A stretch of 64,000 nt of DNA, taken from NCBI GenBank assembly GCA_016713735.1, contig JADJOP010000004.1:310001-374000 (forward strand), written 5' to 3'. The DNA is from Bryobacterales bacterium. Lineage in GTDB: Bacteria; Acidobacteriota; Terriglobia; Bryobacterales; Bryobacteraceae. A program made the position numbers and the translations under genes. The notes beneath the pieces are model-generated. The model saw only the letters and a program-made list of their open reading frames with translations. It ran no database searches and was not told the origin of the DNA. Shown here piece after piece: positions 16,927 through 27,186 of this stretch; the first letter of the stretch is position 1, and every line of letters starts with the position of its first letter.

Positions 16927-17415
16927 ATGACCGCATTTCTGAAATCACATTTCGCGTGGGGGTTCTATGGGCTCTTCCTGGGAGCCGCGTTCACGATTGC
17001 GATTGCCGTGGCGTGGACGCGCGCGGCGATTATTGAGGAGCACGAGAGTCCGTTCAACTTCGAAACGACGGTGCAGACGATCAAGGACAACGCCGTGCAC
17101 GAAGGATGGCGGGCGACGCCGGTGGAGGGCATGCAGACACGGCTAGTGGAGGCCGGCTATGACGAGCCGGGGCGGATTGAAGTGATCGCGCTGTGCAACG
17201 AGCAGTACGCGTGCAGCATGTTGAAGTCGGGCAAGAAGTCGAGCCTGGCGATGATGCCGTGTTCGGTGGCGGTGTATGAGAAGGACGGCAAGGTGTACGT
17301 GGCCACCGTGAATAAGGGATTGATGGGCCGGTTGTTCCGCAATGAAGCGGCGGTGGTGCTGCGGCATGTGCGGAACGACGAGAACCGCATGCTGGCGTTT
17401 CTGCACAAGCCGTAA
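16927..17415 (+). CDS. Membrane-anchored DUF302 protein
   Basis: A 162-residue protein with one N-terminal transmembrane helix (FYGLFLGAAFTIAIAVAW) and a periplasmic DUF302 domain. The domain is recognised from the EVIALCNEQYACSML segment followed by MMPCSVAVYEKDGKVYVATV, the usual pattern of these small alpha/beta domains. Cysteines in both segments could bind metal or haem, which is inference. A good Shine-Dalgarno (GGAGG, 5 bases before ATG) fixes the start. Function of the family is unknown; members often sit with redox or sulfur genes, which is not the case here. Confidence 0.8.
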   Translation: MTAFLKSHFAWGFYGLFLGAAFTIAIAVAWTRAAIIEEHESPFNFETTVQTIKDNAVHEGWRATPVEGMQTRLVEAGYDEPGRIEVIALCNEQYACSMLKSGKKSSLAMMPCSVAVYEKDGKVYVATVNKGLMGRLFRNEAAVVLRHVRNDENRMLAFLHKP

Positions 17416-17477
17416 GCGGCGAGGAGCGGGCAGCAGGCGGGAGGGGTGTATCCGCCGCAGGGTGTTAATATCGGTTC

Positions 17478-18842
17478 ATGAGGGCCGTAGATGCGGGTAA
17501 GCCGGCTCCGATGTTGCCGGCAGCGGCTACGGCCGCGATCAGCGACCTGAAGGAAGCCGACATTGTGATCGGCATTCCGAGCTACAACAATGCCCGCACG
17601 ATCGGGCATGTGGTGCGTGCGGCGGTGGCGGGGTTGCAGAAGTATTTTCCGCAATACCGGTCGATCATCATCAACTCCGATGGCGGCTCGAAGGACGGCA
17701 CGCCGCAGGCGGTGTTGGGCGTAGAGGCGGCTGATCCAAGGCTGCTGCTGCTGAACACGCCGCTGTCGGGTGTGCACCGGCTTTCCTTTCCCTATCACGG
17801 TGTGCCGGGCAAGGGCTCGGCGTTCCGCATGATCTTCCAGATGGCGTCGGACCTGAACGCGCGGGCCTGCTGCGTGGTGGATTCGGATCTGCGTTCGATC
17901 ACACCGGAGTGGATCGACCTGCTGGTGCGGCCGGTGTTGCACAGCGATTTCGATTTCGTCGCGCCTTACTACCATCGCCACAAGTACGACGGCACGATCA
18001 CGAATTCGATCATTTATCCACTGACCCGCGCGCTGTATGGTCCTCGGATCCGGCAGCCGATCGGCGGGGACTTCGGGCTGTCGACGGCGATGGTGCGGCG
18101 GTATCTGCAGCACGAGGATTGGGAATCGGACGTGGCGCGGTTCGGCATCGACATCTGGATGACGACGACGGCGGTGGCGGAGAGCTTTCGCGTGTGCCAG
18201 GCGTTTCTGGGGGCGAAGCTGCATGACGCCAAGGACCCGGGTTCGGATTTGTCAGCGATGCTGCAGCAAGTGTTGTCGAGCGTGTTTGCGCTGACGGCGC
18301 GCTATGAGCCGGCGTGGCGCGACCGCGCGGGCAGCCAGCCATGCGAGTTGTATGGCTTTCGGTATGACGTTGGCCTGGAGCCGATCGCGGTGAACGTGGA
18401 GCGGATGTTGACGGCCTTTGCCAAGGGCTGGGAGGATCTGCGCGATGTGTGGAAGATCGCGCTATCGGCAACCACGATGCAGGCGCTGGGCGGGCTGGCC
18501 AGGGCCGCGCGCGAGGCGGCGGCCGCGGAGAGCTTTCACATTGACGACGATTTGTGGACGGGGATTGTGTATGAGTTTGCCGCCGCCTGGCACCGGCAGC
18601 CGGTGGAGCGGGGGCATATGATGCGGTCGTTCACGCCGCTGTATATGGGGCGGGTGGCGAGCTGGGTGATCGAGACCAAGCCGCTGGATGCCGACGCGGT
18701 GGAGGAGCGAATGGAACGGCTGTGCCTGACGTTTGAGGCGATGAAGCCGTACCTGGTGGAGTTGTGGGAAAACCCGAAGGCGCCGCATCCCGGTGAGCGG
18801 GCGGCGGGCGCGCAGGAGGTGAGCCATGCTGGAAACGATTAA
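17478..18842 (+). CDS. Family 2-type glycosyltransferase, glucosylglycerate/mannosylglycerate synthase-like
   Basis: A 454-residue GT-A enzyme. VIGIPSYNNARTIGHVV near residue 30 and NSDGGSKDGTPQA bind the nucleotide sugar, and CVVDSDLRSITPEWI carries the metal-binding D-x-D near residue 133. Other strong segments are PGKGSAFRMIF, IRQPIGGDFGLS and FGIDIWMTTTAVAE. The long helical C-terminus and these motifs resemble synthases of glucosyl- or mannosylglycerate, compatible solutes made from NDP-sugar and (phospho)glycerate. The next gene, overlapping by 17 bases, encodes a mechanosensitive-channel-like protein, which fits an osmotic role. The exact donor and acceptor are inference. Confidence 0.72.
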   Translation: MRAVDAGKPAPMLPAAATAAISDLKEADIVIGIPSYNNARTIGHVVRAAVAGLQKYFPQYRSIIINSDGGSKDGTPQAVLGVEAADPRLLLLNTPLSGVHRLSFPYHGVPGKGSAFRMIFQMASDLNARACCVVDSDLRSITPEWIDLLVRPVLHSDFDFVAPYYHRHKYDGTITNSIIYPLTRALYGPRIRQPIGGDFGLSTAMVRRYLQHEDWESDVARFGIDIWMTTTAVAESFRVCQAFLGAKLHDAKDPGSDLSAMLQQVLSSVFALTARYEPAWRDRAGSQPCELYGFRYDVGLEPIAVNVERMLTAFAKGWEDLRDVWKIALSATTMQALGGLARAAREAAAAESFHIDDDLWTGIVYEFAAAWHRQPVERGHMMRSFTPLYMGRVASWVIETKPLDADAVEERMERLCLTFEAMKPYLVELWENPKAPHPGERAAGAQEVSHAGND

Positions 18843-19537
18843 CGAGATTGTGCAACGGACGTGGGGGCATCTGTACGCGGGGCTGACGCATTATCTGCCG
18901 CCGCTGTTTGTGGCGGTGCTGATTCTGGCCGGGGCGTGGGTGCTGGCGCATGCGGGACGGTTTGTCGTGTCGCGTGTGGTGAAGGGGCTGGCGGCGGACC
19001 GGTTTCTCAAGCGGTCGGGGTTATCGAACCTGTTGCGGCCGGAGGGCGATTTGCGCACGGGTCCGCTGGTGGCGCGGGCCGTGTTCTGGCTGCTGCTGCT
19101 GGGCGGGGTGTTGTCGGCGATCAGTGTGTTTGAGACGCAGTGGACGCAGCGGATTGTGGAAGCGGTGGTGCTGCTGGCGCCGAAGGCGGCCACGGCGGGG
19201 CTGATTCTGCTGGCGGGGATGTGGCTGAGCCTGTATCTGTCGCGGAGCACGTTGTTGTGGGCGGCCGAGGAGAAGTTGCCGGCGCCTAGGCGCTGGGCGG
19301 CGGTGGTGCGGGCGATTGTGATGTTCACGGCGGTGGTGGTGGCGGCCGATGTGTTGAACTTCGCGCCGGGGGGTGTTCTTCGCGGCGTTTGTGATTCTGG
19401 TGGGGGGAGCGGCGCTGGCGGGGGCGATCGCGTTTGGGCTGGGCGGGCAACACGCAGTGCGGCGTTGGATGGTGGGGAAACGGGAAGAGGCGGCGCGGTT
19501 GGATGAAGAGGAAGCGTCGCTGTGGCGGCACCTATAA
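18826..19537 (+). CDS. Mechanosensitive-channel-like TM-helix-repeat protein (one frameshift)
   Basis: The frame begins within the glycosyltransferase end and encodes a 237-residue membrane protein with about four helices, including LPPLFVAVLILAGAWVLAHA and PKAATAGLILLAGMWLSLYL. Tyr/Gly-poor helix repeats like these occur in 'conserved TM helix' proteins of the MscS family, without the full MscS beta domain. At 19368-19373 a run of six G shifts the frame. Reading five G continues into GGAALAGAIAFGLGGQHAVR and a stop at 19535-19537. The length of 712 bases agrees with one inserted base, so a consensus error is likely. Linked to osmotic response by its neighbour. Confidence 0.7.
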
Positions 19538-19597
19538 GGATGACGCGGGGGGCTGTGCGCGGTTCACATTCGGTCGAAACAGTCCGATACTGAGTGT

Positions 19598-20602
19598 ATG
19601 GCTTCCTCACGCCGCCCTATCCCCCAATTGGTTGTGCCCGCCGCCGCCGAGCCGCCGAAGACCGCCAAAGAGGCGGTTACCGCCGCACCGGCCGCTGCCG
19701 CACCGGTTGCCGCCGCGCGACCTGTGGAGCCGTCGAAGAAGATCAAGGAAGCCGGCATCGTTCTGACGCAGTTGGACCTGGAGCGGATCAACTCCAAAGC
19801 CGGGCTGGTGACGCTACTGCGGGAGCGGAACATCCGGCTGAAGGGCGTTCTGAGCCTGCTGCAGTATGAAGAAGAGCTGCACGTGCTGCAGGGCGAACTG
19901 GTGAAGCTGCAGCGCTGGGTGCAGGCCGAGGGCAAGCGGATCGCGATTCTATTTGAAGGGCGCGACGCGGCGGGCAAGGGCGGCACGATCCGGCGGTTCA
20001 TCGAGCATATGAATCCGCGCGCGATGCGTGTGGTGGCCTTACCCAAACCGACCGAGGAAGAGCGCGGGCAGTGGTATTTTCAACGCTACATGCGGCAGTT
20101 GCCGAACGCGGGTGAGATCGTGTTCTTTGACCGCTCGTGGTACAACCGGGCCGTGGTGGAGCCGGTGAACGGCTTCTGCACGCCGGCCGAATATGAGCGG
20201 TTTATCCAACAGGTGCCGGAGTTTGAGCACATGTTGTATGAGGACGGGGTGACGATCATCAAGTTCTGGTTCTCGATCTCGAAGGAAGAGCAGCTGCGGC
20301 GGTTCGATTCGCGGCGGCACAATCCGCTGAAGCACTGGAAGCTGTCGCCGATTGACGAGCGGGCGCAGGAGCTGTGGGATCAGTACTCGTATTACAAGGA
20401 ACAGATGTTCAGCAAGACGCACACCTCGTTCAGCCCGTGGGTGATTGTGCAGGCGAACAACAAGAAGCAGGCGCGGCTGGAGTCGATCCGCTACGTGCTG
20501 AACTACTGTGATTATGCCGGCAGGCAGGAGGCGGCGACGCACCTGGCGCCGGACCCGACGGCGGTGATGCGGTTCCACCGGCGGATTTCGAAGATCGACT
20601 GA
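19598..20602 (+). CDS. ppk2: Polyphosphate kinase 2
   Basis: A 334-residue PPK2 family protein. The catalytic P-loop kinase domain has Walker A in FEGRDAAGKGGTIRRFIEHM near residue 120 and the Walker B/lid segment FFDRSWYNRAVVEPVNGF near residue 180. FWFSISKEEQLRRFDSR is also typical. PPK2 uses polyphosphate to make NTP from NDP (or NDP from NMP in class II), or the reverse. The first 55 residues form an Ala/Pro-rich extension unlike the core family and are possibly disordered. The start ATG 19598 lies 60 bases after the channel gene. Class cannot be assigned firmly. Confidence 0.9.
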   Translation: MASSRRPIPQLVVPAAAEPPKTAKEAVTAAPAAAAPVAAARPVEPSKKIKEAGIVLTQLDLERINSKAGLVTLLRERNIRLKGVLSLLQYEEELHVLQGELVKLQRWVQAEGKRIAILFEGRDAAGKGGTIRRFIEHMNPRAMRVVALPKPTEEERGQWYFQRYMRQLPNAGEIVFFDRSWYNRAVVEPVNGFCTPAEYERFIQQVPEFEHMLYEDGVTIIKFWFSISKEEQLRRFDSRRHNPLKHWKLSPIDERAQELWDQYSYYKEQMFSKTHTSFSPWVIVQANNKKQARLESIRYVLNYCDYAGRQEAATHLAPDPTAVMRFHRRISKID

Positions 20603-21329
20603 GGGCGGGGCCGCGGGGCGTCCACAACCCGGATGCAGTTTCTGACCCAGACGACGGGTCCGAGCGCGACGGCCCCGAGGGGGGGAAGGCCGCCGTAGGG
20701 GAGAAGGAACCGACACCTCGGCGCCCCGGCGCCACAACGGGAGCAGCAGCCCGGGGGGCGGGGAGGGGGGGGGGGGGCGCCCCCCCACCCCCCGCCGAGC
20801 AAGCCCCGCGCCGGGCCCTCCCCCGCGGGGGGGAGGGGGGGGGGGGGGGGGGGGGGGGGCCCGGCGAAACGACAGGGGGGGGGGGTTGGGGCCGGGCCGG
20901 GGGGGGACGGGTCGGGGGGGGGGGGCCCCCGGGGGGGGGGTGGGGGGGGGGGGAGGGGGAGGAGGGCGGGGGGGGGGCCAACCCAATCAAGAGGCGGAGG
21001 CGTCCGGGCAGGCGGGGCGCGGCGGGGGGGGGCGGTGACGGCACAGTGGAATGGGTGTGACGAGGGGGGACCACTGGTGCTGGCGTGCGTTCCGACAGTT
21101 CGTGCAGTGCGGAGTCTTGGGTGACGCAGTATCCATCACCAGAAATTCGATCGCGATGGATGAGATTGTGCGTAGGATTTGAATCCAGTTGTTTACGAGC
21201 GAATGGTGTGGAATCGGGCTCCCGCCACTGTCACGAATCCAATGCCGGGAGGAAGAAGTCATGATGCAGAGAAAGCGGGTAAATCTTACTCGCTCAGTAA
21301 TTTACGGGTTCATGATCCTACTGTTTTGA
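20603..21329. other. G-rich damaged or non-coding stretch
   Basis: No gene is supported here. Bases 20748-21030 are dominated by G runs, the longest 25 bases at 20835-20859. Open frames through it are only proline- or glycine-rich translations of the runs. From 21040 to 21329 composition is more normal but non-coding in every frame. The segment probably replaces the real 5' end of the downstream cytochrome gene, since that gene begins in mid-domain. Confidence 0.6.
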
Positions 21330-21371
21330 TACAGGACAAGGAAGTGCGGCAACCACGCTCAAACTGATGGG

Positions 21372-23436
21372 GTGATTGAGCAGCTACCGGCGACGGGGTT
21401 GATTGGGACGTGGAAGGTGGCGGGGCGGTCGTTTGCCGTTCGCTCGTCGACGGAGATCAATCAGGAGAAGGGAAGAGTGGCGCTGGGGGCGCTGGTTTCC
21501 GTGGAAGGGGAGGGGACCTACAACGGCCTTCCGCTGGCGAAGAAGGTCGTGGTGCAGCAGGGCGCGCCGACGGGGACGCCGACGGGCAGCGGCGGCTACC
21601 GGCTGGTGGCGTGGAACGACCTGGGGATGCACTGCATGGATGCGAGCTTCGATGTGTTTGCGATTCTGCCGCCGTTCAATGACCTGAAGGCGCAGTTGAT
21701 CACGAACCAGGGCAAGCTGGTGACCTCGGCGACGGGGATCACGGTGACCTACCAGGCGATGGCCGATCCGGATGGGTCGATCAACAAAACCTCGGCGGGC
21801 AAGACGAACTTCTGGTCGCAGGTGACGAACCTGTTCGGGGCCGGGCTGACGGTGGATCAGGGGCTGGCGGGCCACAACATGCCGGGGGCGTCGAACACGC
21901 CGCAACCGATGGCGTTTGACGCGGGGTTCCGCTGGTTTTCCGCCGATCGCATTCCGATCACGCCATACGATGACGCGGGGAAGAAGAACTATTACCCGAT
22001 GATGCTGGTGACGGCGAAGAACACGGCGGGGCAGGTGCTGGCGCAGGCGAAGGTAGTGTTGCCGGTGTCGGATGAGATGGACTGCCGGACCTGCCATGGG
22101 TCGAACACGGTGGCGGCGGCGCGGCCGGCCAAGGGTTGGGCGAATGTGGCTGGTGATGCGGATCGCGATTACCGCTACAACGTGCTGCGGCTGCACGATG
22201 AGCGGCATCCACCGAGCGCGATTTCCGGGTTGCTGGCGACGGCGAAGTTGAACCCGGCGGGGTTGGAAGCGACGGCGCTTTCGGGCAAGGGGGTGTTGTG
22301 CGCCGGGTGCCACGCGTCGAATGCGCTGCCGGGTTCGGGCCTGGGCGGCGTGAAGCCGTTCACGCAGGCGATGCACGGCGGGCACGCGGATGTGACCGAT
22401 CCGGTGAACGGGCTGCAGTTAAACAGCGCGACAAACCGGGCGGCGTGTTACCGCTGCCATCCTGGATCGGAGACGAAGTGCCTGCGCGGGGCGATGGGCA
22501 ACGCAGTGGCGGCGGACGGGTCGCTGTCGATGCAGTGCCAGGACTGCCATGGTTCGATGAGCGCGGTGGGGGCGGCAACTCGCGTGGGCTGGCTGGACCA
22601 GCCGTCGTGCCAGAACTGCCACACGGGGACGGCGGTGCAGAACTCAGGGCAGATCCGGTTCCGTCGGCATTGGATGCAGGCGGCCAGCGGCGGTGGCGGC
22701 GAACCCGATTTTGCGACGAACGCGAACACGCCGGCGGCGGGGTTGATTGTACCGCTTCTCGCGCGGGCATGGCGGGCTGCAGTGCGAAGGCTGCCATGGT
22801 TCGACGCATGCCGAATATGCCTCGTCGCACCGCAACGACAACATTCAAAGCATCGAGACGCAGGGCCATGTGGGGACGATCAGCGAATGTTCGGCCTGCC
22901 ATGCGACGGTGCCGAACACGGTGAGCGGCGGTCCGCACGGGATGTCCGGTGGGGGCGTCGTGGGTGTCGCGGCATGAAGATGCCGGCGAGCGCTCGGGCT
23001 CGGGGGCTTGCCGGGCTTGCCATGGCGGCGACTTGCGCGGGACGGTGTTGTCGCGCTCGCTTGCCGATCGCACGTTGAGCACGGAGTTTGGGACGAAGAA
23101 CTTCTGGCGGGGCTTCACGATCGGTTGCTACAGCTGCCACAACGGCCGAACGACGATGACCGCAATTCGAACCGGGCGCCGGTGGTGACGAGCGCGGCGG
23201 CCTCCACCACGGTGGGGCGGAGCGTTTCGCTTGGGCTCGCGGCGACGGATGCGGACCGCAACACGCTCACGCTGCGGATCGTGACGCAGCCGGCGCACGG
23301 CACGGTGGGGCTGAGCGGGCGGACGGCGACCTACATCCCCGAGCCGAACTTCACGGGCAGCGACCGGTTCACGTTTGCGGCCTGGGACGGGTCGACCGAG
23401 TCGAACCTGGGAGCGGTGACGGTGACGGTGCGGTAA
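21372..23436 (+). pseudogene. Nine-haem c-type cytochrome with DUF5666-like N-terminus and Ig/cadherin-like C-terminus (frameshifted, 5' end missing)
   Basis: The open frame reaches back to 21330 and may start at GTG 21372, but no signal peptide is present, so the 5' end is probably lost in the damaged stretch upstream. The protein opens with a DUF5666-like segment (EQLPATGLIGTWKVAGRSF). Haem sites in order are CRTCH, CAGCH, CYRCH, CQDCH, CQNCH, then CEGCH and CSACH in a second frame, and CRACH and CYSCH in a third. A fourth piece encodes an Ig/cadherin-like domain (TDADRNTLTLRIVTQ; PNFTGSDRFTFAAWDG) ending at 23436. Shifts lie near 22745, 22945 and 23143. A periplasmic or outer-surface electron-transfer role is likely. 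The breaks are probably consensus errors. Confidence 0.72.
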
Positions 23437-23453
23437 GCGCAGCGCCAAAAAGG

Positions 23454-23490
23454 AAAGGCCCCGTTCCGCCGTAGCGGAGCGGGGCCCTTT
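23454..23490. terminator. Bidirectional terminator between convergent cytochrome and TonB receptor genes
   Basis: An AAAGGCCCCGTTCCGC arm at 23454-23469 pairs with GCGGAGCGGGGCCCTTT at 23474-23490 around a 4-base loop, with one small mismatch or bulge. A-rich sequence precedes it (CAAAAAGG) and TTTTCGTTT follows, so it can act on both strands. Confidence 0.85.
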
Positions 23491-23561
23491 TCGTTTCCGT
23501 GGGAGCGACAGGCGCGCCCGGCGGTCTTCGCCGGGCAGCGTCCGTTGTGCGCGATCCGAGT

Positions 23562-26500
23562 TTAGAAGTGGAACTTCAGGCCGAACTGGATGTTGCGCGG
23601 GTTCTGGACCTGGGAACCGATGGCGCCGAAGGTGTTCGGGCTGCTGATGTTCAGGCCGGGAGGCGCCCAGCTGACATGGTTCAGAGCGTTGAAGAGCTCG
23701 ACGCGGAAGTCGAAGCACTTGCGCTCCGAGATGTTGAACTGCTTGCCGACCGAGAAGTCGAGGTTGAAGAAGCCGGGGCCGCGTTCGGTGCCGATGCTGG
23801 CGTTGCCGCAGGAGCCGTCGGCGGGCTGGCCGTAGGCGCAGCGGCCGTCGTCGACGCCGGCGGCGCAGAAGGGGTTGACCGAACGGTCGTACCGAACCAG
23901 TTGTCGATGGTGCGGGCGGACTCGTTGGTTGTGAGATCGCGGTACCAGTTGGCGCGGACGTTGCCGCGGACAGCCTGGCCGGTGCGGTCCAGAGCGCGGA
24001 CCGTGAGGGGCAGGCCGGTGCGGGCGGCCAGCGTGTAGTTGAGGCTCCAGCCGCCGAGGACGAGATCCACAGCCTTGCCGGAATCGGTGCCGAACTTCTG
24101 GCCCTTGCCGTAGGGCAGGGCGTAGTTGCCACCGATGGTGAAGTTGTGGCGGACGTCGAAGAAGGACGGGCCGCGGTTGGAGCGGCGGTCGTAGGCGTTC
24201 TGCCAGTAGGCGCCTTCGCTGGAGGTGAAGCCCGAGCCGTAGTAGCCGAGGTTATCGGTGAGGGTCTTGCCCCAGGTGTAGGCGGCGAGGAAGTCCAACC
24301 CCGAGGCGAAGCGCCGGCGGGCGGTCACCTGCAGCGAGTGGTAATCCATGGTCGCCGAGGATTCCGTGCGGGCGATATTGCCGAGGTTGGGCAGGATGTT
24401 GTAGAGCGGACGCCGCGTGTTGAGGTTGGTCCAGGTGGAGAAGGCGCCGGTGCCGGGCAGAGGCTGGTTGGCCTCGACGGGAGCGACCAGGTGGGTGCCC
24501 TTCTGGCCGACGTAGCCAGCCGAGAAGGCGGTGGCGTTGTCGAGCTGGTACTCAACGGTGAAGTTCAACTGCGAGGTGGTCTGGGGACGAAGATCGAGGT
24601 CCCAGGCGCGGCCCTGGAGCTGCGGCACGATGACGCCGGCCGGGCGCGGCATGTTGAGGGCGAGGTTGGCGGTGACGACGTCAGCGAAGCCCGTACCGAT
24701 GGAGCCGGGGGTGCGGACGTCGTAGGAGAAGTCGGTCTCGACGAAGAAGGGCGGGTTGAGCGTGGTGCGCAGGTTGGCGCCCGTGCCTTCCATGAAGCTC
24801 TGGTAGGCGGCGCCGGCGCGGATGACGAGCTTGTTGTCGAAGCCGCCGGGAGTCCAGGCGAAGCCGACGCGGGGCATGAACTGCTTACCGTAGCCCTTGT
24901 AGCCGGCGCGGCCGTATTCACCCGAGCCAGGTGTGATGAGCTGGCCGGTAAAGGTGTTGACGTTGACCTGGCGGTCCTTCACTTCGTAGATGGGCTGCAT
25001 GTATTCCCAGCGCATGCCGAGGTTGAGGGTGAAGCTCGGAGCGAGCTTGAAGTCGTCCTGGATGAACATGGCCGGACGCCAGAAGCGATGGCCCCAGGTG
25101 CCGGTGGCGGCGCCGCGGCCCTTGCGAGCGAGTTGGTCGAGGAGGAAGTCGGAGTAGTTGAGGCCAGTGTAGTTACCACCGTAGACGAACAGGCCGAGAA
25201 CGCCGTTGTTGCCCGAGTAGTAGCGATTCTGCTGGTAGCGCATGAGCTGGCCGCCCATTTTGAGGAGGTGGCGGCCTTTCTGCCAGGTGAGGTTGTCGTA
25301 GATGATGTACTTGTTGTCGCCGGTGTTGGAGGTGACGCCGGTGGAGCCGATGCCGGAGAGGCCGCCACCGATGGTGACGTTGCTCAGGCCTGCGATGGGC
25401 TGGCCGCCAGGGATGCCGAACTTGGAGTTGCCGTCGAGGCCGAGCTGGCCGCTCCAGTCGACGGTGACGTCACGAATGACGACGCGCGAAAAGGCGATGC
25501 GCGCTTCGTTAACGACAGTGGCCGAAAACGTGCGATTCCAGTTGATGATGGCCGACCAGGTGGGGTTCTCCTGGCCTGAGGTCATGAACACGGGCAAGGC
25601 GGCCTGGCTGCCGCGGGACTCGTAGCTGCCGATGGACCAGCGGGCCATCAGGTTGTCCTGGTCGGAGAGGCGGTAGTCGATCTTGACATCGCCCTGGTTG
25701 TTGTTCTGCAGGGAGGCGGTTGAGCTGGCATAGTTGCCGCTGACGCCCTGCGGGCCCGCGCCGGCCTGATTGGGCAGCGGGTAGATGCTGGGGTTGGCGA
25801 ACAGGAAGCGCGGCACCGCGGCAAAGCGCGACACGGGGATCTGCTTGCCGGCGAAGGGCTGGCCGTTGGTCGGGTCGACGATGTTATTGGTGAACGAGCT
25901 GAGGTTGCCGCTGCGCCAGGTCTGCGGGGCGAGCGAGGCCGAAGCCGGGCCATCAATACGCTGCCTGGTGCCCTCGTAGTTGACGAAGAAGAAGAGCTTG
26001 TTCTTCTGGATCGGGCCGCCAAGGGTGCCGCCGAAGATGTTGCGCTTGAAGCCGGTGCGCTGGGCGGTGGAGGCTACCCGGTTGCGGAAGAAACCGTTGG
26101 CGTCGAGCACCTTATTGCGGAGGAACTCAAAGACGTTGCCATGGAACTCGTTGGTGCCGCTCTTCATCTGGAGCATGACGGTGGCGCCGCCGGAGTTGCC
26201 GAATTCGGCCGCGGCGTTGCCGGTGAGCACCTTGACCTCTTCGAGGGCATCGACGCTGGGCGTGTAGCCGACGCGGTTGTCGATGGAGTCATTGACGTCG
26301 ACGCCGTCGAGCAGGAAGTTGTTGGTCTGTTCGCGGTTGCCGTTGACGTAGGGACGGGCGCCGAGGCGGCCGGTCATACCCGAAGGATTGGGGCTGACGG
26401 CGCCGGGAATCAACAGCGTCAGGGAGACGAAGTTGCGGCCGTTCAACGGCAGGCTGGTGAGTTTGTTGGAGTCGATGGAGTCGCCGGTCTGGGTCGATTC

Positions 26501-26884
26501 GGTTTGCAGAATCGGCGCCACGCCGGTGATTTCCACAGACTGCGAGACCTCGCCGAGTTCGAGCTTCACGTCGACGCGGGCGGTCTGGTTGACGGTGATG
26601 CCGAACGGTCCGATGACGGACTTCTTGAAGCCGGAAGCCTCGGCGGTGATGGTGTAGCTGCCGACGGGCAGGAACAACAGGTTATAGCCGCCGGCTTCAT
26701 GCGTAGTAGCGGTGAAGGTGACGTTGGTGCCCTGGTTGGTGCCCGTGACTTTGACGTTGGGAGCAAGAGCGCCCGTGGCGTCGGTGACGGTACCCGTGAT
26801 GGAGCCCGTAATGGTCTGTGCAAACGATACCACCGTTGCGAGCAGAACCACAACGAGAAGGTGGAGGAATTGTGCTTTTCGCAT
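23562..26884 (-). CDS. TonB-dependent receptor, Oar-like with carboxypeptidase-regulatory domain (one frameshift near the 3' end)
   Basis: An outer-membrane receptor of about 1,107 residues. It has a signal peptide (LHLLVVVLLATVVSFAQ), then a carboxypeptidase-regulatory-like beta domain (GSITGTVTDATGALAPNVKV), the plug domain with LPLNGRNFVSLTLL near residue 145, and a 22-strand-type barrel. Oar-like receptors are strongly expanded in Acidobacteria; the ligand is unknown. The frame breaks near 23889; shifting one base restores SVNPFCAAG and a final strand ending in FGLKFHF before the stop at 23562. Total length is one base short of a multiple of three, consistent with a single deletion error. 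Confidence 0.86.
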
Positions 26885-27186
26885 AGTTGTTTAGGTTGAC
26901 CCCTTACTTGACATCATAACAGCCACGTGACGTGTTTGCCCGACACCTGTGTGACCACACCCTCCGGCCCACACCATCCGGAGGAGAGAACCTTGTGATG
27001 AACGACGCGCAGACGATCGTTTCGATTGGCTGCTCATCTCCTTTAGCGCTCACATAGCGCCGATGACGAAATCCCGGCCGCCGCTGAAGGAAGAGTGACG
27101 CGCGCAGGCTATCTGCTACTAGGAGGCTACGCCAATCGGATGCCGTTGCCAAGGGGGGCGGCGGCTGGGCAGGGCGTTGGCGGTGG
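26885..27186. other. Intergenic region, 302 bases
   Basis: This is the upstream region of the minus-strand TonB receptor and the downstream region of the minus-strand gene ending at 27187. A possible -10 box TATGAT lies at 26919-26914 on the minus strand, but no convincing -35 goes with it. No RNA gene or repeat was recognised. Confidence 0.45.

Noticed and set aside
20039..20986. Proline-rich minus-strand frame through the G-rich block
   Set aside because: It only translates homopolymer runs and the antisense of ppk2.
26885..27186. tRNA or small RNA gene upstream of the TonB receptor
   Set aside because: No cloverleaf or terminator-like hairpin could be drawn.
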